Below, in pieces: positions 9,124-17,146 of a stretch of DNA of 64,000 nt (positions are counted from its first letter, which is position 1; every line of letters begins with the position of its first letter). A program made the translations under genes and the position numbers. This DNA is from Micromonospora siamensis (GTDB lineage: Bacteria > Actinomycetota > Actinomycetes > Mycobacteriales > Micromonosporaceae): positions 1,054,001 through 1,118,000 of the forward strand of contig NZ_LT607751.1 in NCBI RefSeq assembly GCF_900090305.1. Direction: 5' to 3'. The notes below the pieces were generated by a model. It was not told where the DNA came from and ran no database searches. It saw only the letters and a program-made list of their open reading frames with translations.

Positions 9124-9349
9124 GAGGGGTCGAGGATGACGTCAGGACGGGTCGCGGACCGGGTTGCGGCGACGTGGGCGGTGCTGCGGTGGACAAGGGT
9201 CGGGTCGCGGCACTCGGGCCGGTTCCAGGGGCGGCCGTCGCGGCGAGGCGCGATTCACGGTCCGATGGACCCGTCGTGGCCGTGCGCCGCAGCCGAATGG
9301 CGCCAACCGGGGTCTCCCGGGTTCCCGCGCCGGTGCGACGCGGTGCTGG

Positions 9350-10156
9350 TCAGGCGGCGGTGACGGCGGTGCGGGTGCGGCGGTGCCGGCCGTACCAGGC
9401 GATGCCGATGGCCACCCCGACCCCAACGCCGAGCGCCGCGGCGGCGACCGGCACGGCGGGGCGTTCCCGCAGCCGGCGGCCCAGCGGGATGGGGTGCCGG
9501 AACTCCAGCACCGGCCAGGTGTTCTCCGCGGCCAGCTTGCGCAGCGCCCGGTCCGGGTTGACCACGGTGGGGTGGCCCACGCACTCCAGCAGCGGCCGGT
9601 CGCTGTACGAGTCGGAGTACGCGTAGCAGTCGGTCAGGTCGTACCCGCGCTCGGTGGCCAGCTCGCTCACCGCGTCGACCTTGCTCGGGCCGGCGGCGTA
9701 GAACTCGACCTCCCCGCTGTACCGGCCGTCCTCGACCGTCATCCGGGTGGCGATCACGTCGGTCACGCCGAGCAGCGCGCCGATCGGCCGGACCATCTCC
9801 TCGCCGGAGGCGGAGACCAGCACGACGTCCCGCCCGGCCGCCTGGTGCTCCTCGATCAGGGCGGCGGCCTCGGCGTACACGTAGGGGTTGATCAACTCGT
9901 GCAGCGTCTCCGCGACGATCTGGCGGACCTGTTCCACCTGCCACCCCTTGCAGAGCGTGGCGAGGTAGTCCCGGGTCCGGGCCATGGTCTGCTCGTCGGT
10001 GCCGCCCAACCGGAACATCAGCTGCGCGTACGCCGACTTGACCACGTCCCGTCGGGTGATCAGGCCGTCACGGTAGAACGGACGGCCGAACGCCAAGGCA
10101 CTCGACTTGGCGATGACGGTCTTGTCCAGATCGAAGAAAGCGGCACTTCGGCCCAC
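9350..10156 (-). CDS. HAD-superfamily subfamily IB phosphatase with C-terminal membrane helix
   Basis: 268 residues. HAD motif I FFDLDKT at residues 7-13 (Asp9/Asp11), motif II VSAS, a lysine near 165 and motif IV YSDSYSDRP are all present, as in SerB-like IB phosphatases; the family is annotated in streptomycetes as inhibiting morphological differentiation. A hydrophobic stretch near residues 235-255 followed by an Arg-rich end suggests C-terminal membrane anchoring. I moved the start to the GTG at 10156 because TAGACT lies 8 nt upstream; the longer form would add eight residues overlapping that box. In M. tuberculosis an orthologue stands in the same relation to the ssd/tad-like genes. Substrate unknown. 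The 226 bases between this gene and the TetR operon show nothing further. Confidence 0.88.
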   Translation of the reverse strand: MGRSAAFFDLDKTVIAKSSALAFGRPFYRDGLITRRDVVKSAYAQLMFRLGGTDEQTMARTRDYLATLCKGWQVEQVRQIVAETLHELINPYVYAEAAALIEEHQAAGRDVVLVSASGEEMVRPIGALLGVTDVIATRMTVEDGRYSGEVEFYAAGPSKVDAVSELATERGYDLTDCYAYSDSYSDRPLLECVGHPTVVNPDRALRKLAAENTWPVLEFRHPIPLGRRLRERPAVPVAAAALGVGVGVAIGIAWYGRHRRTRTAVTAA

Positions 10157-10164
10157 GGCGCGAA

Positions 10165-10170
10165 AGTCTA
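10165..10170 (-). promoter_or_regulatory. -10 box TAGACT, leaderless promoter
   Basis: TAGACT (minus strand) ends 8 nt before the GTG start of the HAD-IB gene. Confidence 0.5.
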
Positions 10171-10413
10171 GCCCGATCACGCAGGGTTGGCGGGTGCCCG
10201 GGGCCAGGGAGTTGGGAGATTCCCGGGCCCGCCGCCGTCGCCGCGCCCAAAGTGACGGCGCTCACACACAATGTCATCAAAATTCGGCGGTGAGTAGGGC
10301 CGGCGGCACTCGACGTGTGCACGTTGCTGCGGCATGCTTGTCATCACGACGAGTGTTCACGTCTCGTACCCCGGACAGACCCTCGGCGGTTGCACCCCCC
10401 GTGACCGCTGAGT

Positions 10414-10443
10414 GGTTCGGCTCAACCCCCCCGGAGCCGAACC
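10414..10443. terminator. Hairpin, second of a tandem pair
   Basis: Perfect 10-bp stem GGTTCGGCTC / GAGCCGAACC with a 10-nt C-rich loop, immediately after the stronger hairpin at 10447-10480 as read on the minus strand. The remainder of 10171-10413 contains no gene. Confidence 0.5.
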
Positions 10444-10446
10444 GCC

Positions 10447-10480
10447 GACGACCCCCGTCACCCCCCCGACGGGGGTCGTC
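10447..10480. terminator. Hairpin terminator of the VHL-like gene
   Basis: Perfect 13-bp stem GACGACCCCCGTC / GACGGGGGTCGTC with an 8-nt loop, 14 bases past the stop codon at 10495. Confidence 0.75.
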
Positions 10481-10494
10481 CCTTTCCGGGCGGT

Positions 10495-11316
10495 TCAGCG
10501 GGCGACGGCACGGGCGATCTCCGGGGCGGGCAGGAAGCAGGCGAGGCCGACGCCCCCGGCGTCGGTCACCACCCACGGGTGCCCGACATAGGTCTGCTGG
10601 CGGTGCGACTCCCCGGGTTGCAGCGACGCGTAGGGCTGCCGTCGGCCGTCGTAGTCGAGCCAGTAGACCACCACCGGCTGGGACCGGGCGTTGACGAAGT
10701 CGACGAAGGTCTCCGGGCCGCCGCCGCTGGACCGCAGGCTCGGCTCCTGGGACGGGGGCAACGGCGAGAGCTCGCCCGGCCCCGGCGTCGGTGGCTGGGT
10801 GGTCGGCGGAGGCGGTGGTGGCGGGGCGCTGCTGGCCGGCGCGGTGCTCGGTCGTGCGGTCGGCCGGGGCGTCGGGGTGGCGGTCGGCCTCGGCTTCGCC
10901 CTCGGTGAGGGGCGGTGGGTCGGCGAGGCCATCCGGGTCGAGAGCGACACCGGCGCCGGCGAGAAGGTCCGGCTGGGCGCGGCGACCGCCGGGGTCGGCG
11001 TGCCCGCGACGCCGATCACCTCGCCGGCCTGGGGTGGTGGCAGCCCCGCCCGGCGCGGTGAGGCGAAGAACGGCTGGAGGGCCAGCAGCACCACGGCGAG
11101 CGCGCCGACCCCCACCAGGGTCAGGACGAAGACGGTCCGGGACTCCGCCCGGCCACCCTCGCGCTCCGCGATCGGGCCCGACGTGGTCCAGCCCCGCTGT
11201 GACGACTCCTCGGCGCCACGCCGTCGGGGCGTCCACGAAGGAGCAGCTCCCGGCGTACGTCCGTCCGCTCGCGACGGAGATCCGTGTCCGGGCTTGACTT
11301 CCGGTGCGTCGGCCAT
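10495..11316 (-). CDS. Single-pass membrane protein with extracytoplasmic VHL-beta-like domain
   Basis: 273 residues: a charged cytoplasmic segment (1-60), one transmembrane helix (61-82), a long Pro/Thr/Ser-rich linker (85-200) and a compact C-terminal domain (202-262). That domain resembles the beta domain of the von Hippel-Lindau protein: YWLDYDGRRQPYASLQPGES followed by TYVGHPWVVTDAGG. By alignment to human VHL the hydroxyproline-pocket residues Trp88, Tyr98, His115 and Trp117 have counterparts here and Ser111 is Thr. The orientation (domain outside) is predicted from the basic N-terminus. No cysteine pairs or catalytic motif are visible. Bacterial VHL-beta proteins are known as sequence hits but without an assigned role; binding of a proline-rich or hydroxylated ligand is inference. 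Monocistronic, divergent from the tad-like operon. Confidence 0.75.
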   Translation of the reverse strand: MADAPEVKPGHGSPSRADGRTPGAAPSWTPRRRGAEESSQRGWTTSGPIAEREGGRAESRTVFVLTLVGVGALAVVLLALQPFFASPRRAGLPPPQAGEVIGVAGTPTPAVAAPSRTFSPAPVSLSTRMASPTHRPSPRAKPRPTATPTPRPTARPSTAPASSAPPPPPPPTTQPPTPGPGELSPLPPSQEPSLRSSGGGPETFVDFVNARSQPVVVYWLDYDGRRQPYASLQPGESHRQQTYVGHPWVVTDAGGVGLACFLPAPEIARAVAR

Positions 11317-11794
11317 GGCCCCGCTTTCGGCGTCCCCGGTGCCGCCCCACGCGGCACCGGGGAACGATTATCCGGGGCGGTCGTTGCCGGACGTCAATGG
11401 TTCCGGAGGGCAAAAACAACGCGAACGTTTGTCAACTGTTTCCGGCCCCCGCGGCCCTGGGTGGAGCCGACCGGCGTGCAGGTCAGACCGACCTGTCGAC
11501 GGTCGAGCCGGGCACGTAACGAATAGTCGACGCCGATCGCTGATTACGCCGAGAAATCCGAATGGATCATGAATTCGGTACGGAATGGCTGCTCACCGCG
11601 GGTGCGGTTATCTTCCCGCAACAATTCGGACCGGCGATCACCCGCAGTCCCCTCCTTAGCAGATCCACCCGGGCGGCGGGGCGTCGTCCACAGCGGCGCC
11701 GGTTGTCCACAGGTGACCGTCGGGGCGTCGTGCGGACCGTCGGCCCGGAGGCAGGGTCTGGTCCAGCACCCGAGCCCGACCGCTGGAGGCCACG
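11317..11794. other. Intergenic region between VHL-like gene and tad-like operon
   Basis: 478 bases without a gene. It contains a relatively AT-rich stretch (11410-11460, 11515-11630) and two sites resembling the actinobacterial DnaA box: TCGTCCACA (11684-11692) and TTGTCCACA (11703-11711), 19 bases apart. It must carry both divergent promoters; I cannot place them with confidence. Confidence 0.4.
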
Positions 11795-12895
11795 ATGCCA
11801 CCCCGTACCTTCCCCGCCCGCCCGCGACTGCCGTTGCTGGTGACCTCCGACGGCGACCTGCTCGACGAACTGCTCCGCCTCGCCGCCGCGGGAGGCGCCG
11901 AGGTGGAACTCGCCGCCGACCCCGCGGCCGCCCGGGCCCGCTGGCTGCCCGCACCCCTGGTGCTCGTCGGCAGCGACCAGGCGCAGGCCTGCCTGCGCGC
12001 CAGACTGCCCCACCGACCCGGGACGGTCCTGGTCGGCCGCGCGGGGCAGCTCGACCCCCGCTGGGAGATCGCCGAGCTGATCGGCGCCGAGCACGTCGCG
12101 ACGCTGCCCGCCGCCGAGCCCTGGCTGGTCGACCGGTTCGCCGAGTGCACCCCGGATCGCGGTGGCGCCGGCCCGGCACGGATCGTCGCGGTGCTCGGCG
12201 GGCGGGGCGGAGCCGGGGCCAGCGTGCTCGCCGGTGGACTGGCCGTCACGGCCGCCCGGGCCCGGCTGCGCACCCTGCTGGTCGACGCCGATCCGCTCGG
12301 CGGCGGGCTCGACCTGGTGCTCGGCTGGGAGCAGCTGGAGGGCCTGCGGTGGCCATCGCTCACCGACGCCGACGGTCGGGTCGACGCCCCCGCGCTGGTC
12401 CGCGCCCTGCCGAGCCGAGGCGACCTCGTGGTGCTCTCCTGGGACCGGGGCGACCTGCTCAACCTGCCCGCCCAGGCGATGGCCGCCACCGTGGACGCCG
12501 CCCGCCGGGGCCGGGACTTCGTGGTGATCGACCTGCCCCGGCAGCTCGACGACGCCGCGGTGATCGCCCTCCAGGCCGCCGAGCGGGTCTTCCTCGTCGT
12601 CCCGGCCGAGCTGCGGGCCACGGCGGCGGCCGCCCGGGTCGCCGCCGCGGCGGCACCGCACTGCGCCGACCTGGCCGCCATCGTGCGCGGCCCGGCCCCC
12701 GGTCGACTGAAGGCCACCGAGGTCGCTCGCGCGCTCGGCCTGCCGCTGGCCGGGACGCTCCGCCCCGAGCCGGGACTGTGTCGCGGGCTGGAACGGGGCG
12801 AGGCCCCCGCAGCGGCCGGCCGCGGCCCGCTCGCCGCGCTCTGCCAGCGGCTGGTCGAGGAACTGACCGGCGCCACCGGCGCGGGTGCGGCATGA
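11795..12895 (+). CDS. ssd: CpaE-like septum-site-determining protein Ssd
   Basis: 366 residues, MinD/CpaE-like. First gene of a seven-gene operon in which nearly every stop overlaps the next start. The N-terminal 120 residues form a receiver-like domain; the ATPase part begins IVAVLGGRGGAGAS near residue 129. The deviant Walker A of MinD/CpaE (KGGxGKT) has here lost both lysines, so ATP hydrolysis is doubtful. LLVDADPLGGGLDL is the following switch region. Family: TIGR03815 'helicase/secretion neighbourhood CpaE-like', including Ssd of M. tuberculosis, which affects septation; in tad systems CpaE localises the pilus machine. GGAGG precedes the ATG by 5 bases. Confidence 0.88.
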   Translation: MPPRTFPARPRLPLLVTSDGDLLDELLRLAAAGGAEVELAADPAAARARWLPAPLVLVGSDQAQACLRARLPHRPGTVLVGRAGQLDPRWEIAELIGAEHVATLPAAEPWLVDRFAECTPDRGGAGPARIVAVLGGRGGAGASVLAGGLAVTAARARLRTLLVDADPLGGGLDLVLGWEQLEGLRWPSLTDADGRVDAPALVRALPSRGDLVVLSWDRGDLLNLPAQAMAATVDAARRGRDFVVIDLPRQLDDAAVIALQAAERVFLVVPAELRATAAAARVAAAAAPHCADLAAIVRGPAPGRLKATEVARALGLPLAGTLRPEPGLCRGLERGEAPAAAGRGPLAALCQRLVEELTGATGAGAA

Positions 12896-14103
12896 CCGAC
12901 CGGCCCGCCGCCGAGGAACTCGCCGCCCGGGTCCGGCGGCGCTTCGCCGCGGCGGACACCCCGGTCACTCCCGCGTCGGTCGTCACCGCCGTACGCGCCG
13001 ATCCCACGGCCGCCGTCCTCGGCGACACCACCGTGCTGCGGATGGCCGACCGGGTGCACGACGACCTCGTCGGCGCCGGCCCGCTCGCCCCGCTGCTGGC
13101 CGACCCGGACGTCACCGACGTGCTGGTCAACGCGGTCCGGGTCTGGGTGGACCGAGGGAACGGGTTGCACCAGGTGGCCGTACCGCTCGGCGGACCGGAC
13201 GACGTCCGGCGGCTGGCCCAGCGACTCGCCGCGAGCGCCGGCCGGCGGCTGGACGACGGCTCGCCGTACGTCGACGCCCGGCTCGCCGACGGCACCCGGC
13301 TGCACGCGGTCCTGCCGCCGGTGGCGACCGACGGGCCCTACCTTTCCCTGCGCACCTTCCGGCAGCGGCCGTTCACCCTCGACGAGCTGGTACGCCACGG
13401 CACCGTGCCGCGTCCCGTGGCCCCGGTGCTCGCGGCGATCGTGGCGGCCCGGCTCGCGTACCTGGTCACCGGGGGCACCGGGTCGGGCAAGACCACCCTG
13501 CTCAACACGCTGCTCGGGATGGTGCCGTCGACCGAGCGGATCGTGCTCGTGGAGGACGCCGCCGAGCTGCGACCGGTGCATCCGCACGTGGTGGGGCTAC
13601 AGGCCCGTACGTCCAACGTCGAGGGCACCGGCGCGGTCGGCCTCGGCGACCTGGTCCGGCAGGCGCTGCGGATGCGACCGGACCGACTGGTGGTGGGGGA
13701 GTGCCGGGGCGCCGAGGTGGTCGACCTGCTCGCCGCCCTGAACACCGGCCACGACGGAGGGGCGGGGACGCTGCACGCGAACGCGCCGACGGACGTACCG
13801 GCCCGGTTGGAGGCGCTGGGCCTGCTCGGTGGCCTGCCCCGGGCGGCGCTGCACGCTCAGGTCGCCGCGGCCCTCCAGGTGGTGCTCCAGGTTCGTCGGG
13901 GCGGGAACGGGCGGGTCCTGGAGTCGGTCTGCCTGCTGCTGCCCGAGGGGCCGGACCGGCTGGTCACCGCCGTACCCGCCTGGACCCGTGGGCGCGGGCT
14001 CGGGCTGGCCGGCCGCGCGTTGGCGGCGCTGCTGCACGAGCGTGGGGTCGCCGTGCCTCCGCTGCTCTGCTCGACCTGGCCGGGATCGGCGGGCCGGGCG
14101 TGA
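12892..14103 (+). CDS. tadA: TadA/CpaF-family secretion ATPase
   Basis: 403 residues. Type II/IV secretion ATPase that powers assembly of Flp/Tad pili or a related export machine at the cytoplasmic membrane. Walker A GGTGSGKTT with Lys200, Walker B/Asp box IVLVEDAAEL, and the His box GTLHANAP are all intact. Start ATG at 12892 overlaps the ssd stop as ATGA. In contrast to Ssd, all ATPase residues are conserved, so this is the motor of the system. Neighbours tadB and tadC supply the membrane platform. Confidence 0.94.
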   Translation: MTDRPAAEELAARVRRRFAAADTPVTPASVVTAVRADPTAAVLGDTTVLRMADRVHDDLVGAGPLAPLLADPDVTDVLVNAVRVWVDRGNGLHQVAVPLGGPDDVRRLAQRLAASAGRRLDDGSPYVDARLADGTRLHAVLPPVATDGPYLSLRTFRQRPFTLDELVRHGTVPRPVAPVLAAIVAARLAYLVTGGTGSGKTTLLNTLLGMVPSTERIVLVEDAAELRPVHPHVVGLQARTSNVEGTGAVGLGDLVRQALRMRPDRLVVGECRGAEVVDLLAALNTGHDGGAGTLHANAPTDVPARLEALGLLGGLPRAALHAQVAAALQVVLQVRRGGNGRVLESVCLLLPEGPDRLVTAVPAWTRGRGLGLAGRALAALLHERGVAVPPLLCSTWPGSAGRA

Positions 14104-15317
14104 ACCCGGCGCTCTGGGCGGTGGCCCTCCTGCTGGGTGCGGCAGCGGTGGCGGTGGCCTGGCCGGTGCGTACCAGCCGGGCCCGCCGGCGCACGGTGCT
14201 CGACGCGGGAGTGCTGGGGGCGGGCCGCGCCGCGGCGGCCGATGGTGACGGCACTCCGTCACCCGCAGGCCGGGAGGCGCATGACCGGGCCGGTGGCGGT
14301 CACCGTGCGGGCCACGGTTCCGCCCTCCCGATCGGGGCCGACCGGGCCGGTGACGTGGCCGCGTGGGAGTCCACCGGACCGGCCGCCCCTCGGCCGCCCG
14401 GGGTGCCCTTTTCGCAGGGAACCTCTGTCTCGACCGGGCCGCCGGTGTCGACCGGGAGGCCTGGCCCAGGGGGGACTCCCGGGTCCACCGGGACCCGCGG
14501 CTCGGCCGGGCACCTGGTGGGCCGTCGTGCCCACGGTCCCTGGCGGCCGGGGGGACGGGCGGCGACCGGCGGTCCACCCGGGCGGCACGACCCCCGCCGT
14601 CCGGATGCCGGCCCCGATCGGGCCGGCGGGCTGGCGAGTCGCGGCTCGACGTCGCCCACCGCCATCCGCCCGTCCCGGCTCACTCCCCGGCGGGTCACGC
14701 TCCTGACGGTTCTGGCCGGGGCGACGGTAGGGGCGCTGGTGGGCGGTCCGGTCGCCACGGTCGCGGTGGCCGGCTACGGGGCGCTCGGTGTCCGCTCGGT
14801 CCGGCGGCGGCGCACCGTCCGGCACGCCGTGCTGGCCCGCCGTCGCCGGCTGGACCAGCTCTGCGCGCTCGCCGCCGACCTGCGCGCGGGACTGCCGGTG
14901 CCGGTGGCGGCCGAGGGACTCGCCGACGTCGCGCCGACCCGACCCGGGGCGCCGACGACACACCCGGGCGGAGCGGACCGGCTGGCGCGGTTGGCGCAGG
15001 CCGCGATGCGGCTCGCCGACCGGACCGGTGCGCCCCTGGCCGAGCTGGTGGAACGGATCGAGGCGGACGCCCGTGCCACCGACCGGGGGCTTGCCGCCGC
15101 GGCTGCCCAGGCAGCGGGCGCCCGGGCCACCGCCTGGTTGCTGGCGGCCCTGCCGCTCGGTGGCATCGGCCTCGGGTACGGCATCGGCGTCGATCCGGTC
15201 GCGGTGCTGCTGCACACCCCGGTCGGGGGCGGCTGCGCGATCACCGCGATCGTTCTCCAGATCGCCGGCCTGCTCTGGGCGGAGCGGCTCGGGGCGGCGC
15301 CGGCGGGGGAGAGCTGA
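14100..15317 (+). CDS. tadB: TadB-like type II secretion platform protein with long low-complexity insert
   Basis: 405 residues; start GTG at 14100 overlaps the tadA stop (GTGA). One transmembrane helix at residues 4-21 is followed by about 160 residues very rich in Gly, Pro, Ser and Arg, then the usual platform domain: two helices near 205-240, a soluble T2SSF-type helical bundle with DQLCALAADLRAGLPVPVAAEGLADV, and two C-terminal helices. Typical TadB proteins of this neighbourhood are near 250-320 residues, so the insert accounts for the extra length. It forms the inner-membrane platform with TadC and contacts TadA. Confidence 0.82.
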   Translation: MNPALWAVALLLGAAAVAVAWPVRTSRARRRTVLDAGVLGAGRAAAADGDGTPSPAGREAHDRAGGGHRAGHGSALPIGADRAGDVAAWESTGPAAPRPPGVPFSQGTSVSTGPPVSTGRPGPGGTPGSTGTRGSAGHLVGRRAHGPWRPGGRAATGGPPGRHDPRRPDAGPDRAGGLASRGSTSPTAIRPSRLTPRRVTLLTVLAGATVGALVGGPVATVAVAGYGALGVRSVRRRRTVRHAVLARRRRLDQLCALAADLRAGLPVPVAAEGLADVAPTRPGAPTTHPGGADRLARLAQAAMRLADRTGAPLAELVERIEADARATDRGLAAAAAQAAGARATAWLLAALPLGGIGLGYGIGVDPVAVLLHTPVGGGCAITAIVLQIAGLLWAERLGAAPAGES

Positions 15318-16057
15318 TGAGCCGGGTGCCGTTGGCCGCCGGTTGCCTGCTGGCCGCCGCCCTGCTCGTGCCCCGGTGGCAGTCTCCGGTGCGCCGGGCG
15401 GCCCACCGGCTCCGAGTGGCCGGCCTGGCCCGGCCGGCCGCCGGGCTGGGTCGGCGGGCGGCCCGAGTGGACGTGATCCGGCTCGGCGCCGCGTTGGCCG
15501 GCCTGGCGGTGCTGGTCGTGGTCGGTGGCTGGGTGGGGCTGTTCGGCGCCGTCCTCACCGCGACGGCCGCCGATCGCCTGCTCCGGCGCGTCGAACCGCG
15601 AGCCGTCCGGGACCGCCGGCTCCGCGAGGTGGCCGACCTTCCGCTCGCCGCCGATCTCCTGGCGGCCGCGCTGCGGGCCGGTGCCCCCGTCGACCACTCG
15701 GTGCTCGCGGTCGCGGACGCCCTCGGCGGTCCGCTGGCCGACCGCCTCGGCCGGGTGGGCCGCACCCTGCTGCTCGGTGGTGGGCCGGAGGAGGCCTGGG
15801 CGCACCTGACGCCGGTGCCCGGCGCGGACCGCCTGGTCACCGCGGCGGTGCGGTCGTCGAGCAGCGGGGCCGCCCTGGCCGGTGCCCTCACCCGGCTCGC
15901 CGACGACCTGCGGGCCGATCGGGCGACCGCCGCCGAGGCTTCGGCCCGCCGCGCCGGCGTGCTGATCGTGTTGCCGCTGGGGCTCTGCTTCCTGCCGGCC
16001 TTCATTCTCGCCGGCCTGGTGCCGGTGATCGTCGCCGTTCTCGGCGACGTGCTCTGA
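15317..16057 (+). CDS. tadC: TadC-like type II secretion platform protein
   Basis: 246 residues. T2SSF domain: an N-terminal helix, a helix pair near 60-90 (GAALAGLAVLVVVGGWVGLFG), the conserved soluble segment EVADLPLAADLLAAALRAGAPVD.. and ALTRLADDLRADRATAAEASARRAGV, then a C-terminal membrane helix. Start ATG overlaps the tadB stop by one base (TGATG). Partner of TadB in the Flp/Tad-like apparatus. No insert is present here. Confidence 0.88.
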   Translation: MSRVPLAAGCLLAAALLVPRWQSPVRRAAHRLRVAGLARPAAGLGRRAARVDVIRLGAALAGLAVLVVVGGWVGLFGAVLTATAADRLLRRVEPRAVRDRRLREVADLPLAADLLAAALRAGAPVDHSVLAVADALGGPLADRLGRVGRTLLLGGGPEEAWAHLTPVPGADRLVTAAVRSSSSGAALAGALTRLADDLRADRATAAEASARRAGVLIVLPLGLCFLPAFILAGLVPVIVAVLGDVL

Positions 16058-16081
16058 CAACCGAGGAGAGAGGAACGTGCA

Positions 16082-16249
16082 ATGCGCAGAATCCTGTCCC
16101 GCCTGCGCGGGGACGCCGGGATGAACACCGCCGAGTACGCCGTCGGAACGCTCGCCGCGGTGGCCTTCGCCGGCATCCTGCTCAAGGTGCTGACCTCGGG
16201 CAACGTGCAGTCCGCGTTGACCGCCGTCATCGACCGGGCGCTGAAGTGA
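16082..16249 (+). CDS. DUF4244 small Flp-pilin-like protein
   Basis: 55 residues, easily missed because of its size. A basic start (MRRILSRLRGDAG) is followed by MNTAEYAVGTLAAVAFAGILLK, a hydrophobic helix. The G/M junction with Glu five residues later and the helix resemble class III prepilins (Flp/TadE type), so it is a good candidate for the pilus subunit. A strong GAGGAGAGAGGAA ribosome site precedes the ATG, in keeping with high expression relative to the overlapping genes around it. It overlaps the next gene by 4 bases. Family DUF4244 is found at this place in actinobacterial tad-like operons. Confidence 0.88.
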   Translation: MRRILSRLRGDAGMNTAEYAVGTLAAVAFAGILLKVLTSGNVQSALTAVIDRALK

Positions 16250-16614
16250 GCCGGCGCCGGTGGGCCGGCCGGGACCGGGGCTCGTTCACGGCCGAACTGG
16301 CGGCCGGCCTGCCGGCGCTCACCCTGCTGCTGCTCGCCGGGGTGACGGCGGTGGACGCGGTCATCACCCGGGCGGGTTGCCTGGACGCGGCCCGGGCGGC
16401 GGCGCTGGCCGCCGCCCGGGGCGATCAGGGCGCGGACGCGGCTGTCGCAACCGCACCGGGCGGGGCCGACATCCGGGTCGCGGTCGACGGGGACCGGGTC
16501 ACCGTCACGGTTCGCGCGCCGGTCCGGGCGCTCGGCACCCGGCTGCCGCGGCTCACCGTGGTCGGCACCGCCGTCGCCGCCGTCGAGCCCGGCCTCCCGG
16601 CGGCTGGGCCGTGA
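16246..16614 (+). CDS. TadE-like pseudopilin
   Basis: 122 residues, start GTG overlapping the DUF4244 stop. RDRGSFTAELAAGLPALTLLLLAGVTAV at residues 9-36 is the typical TadE N-terminal helix with Glu at the fifth position after the predicted cleavage glycine. The remaining part is a small beta-rich extracytoplasmic domain. Likely minor pilin or scaffold of the same apparatus. Confidence 0.85.
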   Translation: MSRRRWAGRDRGSFTAELAAGLPALTLLLLAGVTAVDAVITRAGCLDAARAAALAAARGDQGADAAVATAPGGADIRVAVDGDRVTVTVRAPVRALGTRLPRLTVVGTAVAAVEPGLPAAGP

Positions 16615-17135
16615 ACCGCCCACCAGGGAGGGCCGGAGATCCCGCCACGCCGGCGGCGATGGCTACGACGGCGGAGCCGACGCCACCGGCGCCGACGAGG
16701 AGGCCCGGTGCCGCCCGGAGGGCCTGCGCCGGCCGTGTTCCTGCCGCGTTTCCCGAGCGTCCGGCGGTTCCCGGCGCCGGCGACGGGACCGGCGGAGACC
16801 GGGGCAGCGCCACCGTCTACCTGCTCGCCGTCGGGCTGGTCCTCGTCGTGTTCGGACTCTTCGGCGCGGCGGTGGGCGCCGCCCGGGTGGCCCGGCAGCA
16901 GGCCCGGGTCGCGGCCGACCTGGGCGCGCTCGCCGGAGCGGGCCGGGCGGTCCAGGGACCGGACCCGGCCTGCGCCGCGGCCGGCGCCATCGTCCGCGCC
17001 AACGGTGGTCGTCCGGTCGCCTGCCGGCTCGACGGGCTCGACGTGCTGGTCACCGTCGAGATCACGGTGACCGTCCTGCCCGGGCTGGTACGGAAGGCCA
17101 CGGTGACCTCCCGTGCCGGTCCGATCCGCGGCTGA
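16611..17135 (+). CDS. TadE-like protein (Rv3654c-type), end of tad-like operon
   Basis: 174 residues, start GTG overlapping the previous stop. A Pro/Ala-rich N-terminus of about 60 residues precedes DRGSATVYLLAVGLVLVVFGLFG, a TadE/TadG-type prepilin helix, and a short soluble domain with two cysteines (near 120 and 137) that could form a disulfide outside. TIGR03816 'helicase/secretion neighbourhood TadE-like'. A GTG or ATG further down, e.g. the ATG at about residue 17, is an alternative start. It converges with the LURP-one-like gene; only 11 bases separate the stops and no terminator is visible. Confidence 0.82.
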   Translation: MNRPPGRAGDPATPAAMATTAEPTPPAPTRRPGAARRACAGRVPAAFPERPAVPGAGDGTGGDRGSATVYLLAVGLVLVVFGLFGAAVGAARVARQQARVAADLGALAGAGRAVQGPDPACAAAGAIVRANGGRPVACRLDGLDVLVTVEITVTVLPGLVRKATVTSRAGPIRG

Positions 17136-17146
17136 ACCCGGGTGGG

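Noticed and set aside
11684..11711. Two DnaA-box-like sites (TCGTCCACA, TTGTCCACA) as a replication origin
   Set aside because: Only two sites, no cluster, no dnaA/dnaN/gyrB genes nearby; chance or minor regulatory sites.
11569..12661. Long open frame antisense to ssd
   Set aside because: No recognisable domain, composition of a frame shadow, ssd on the other strand is clear.
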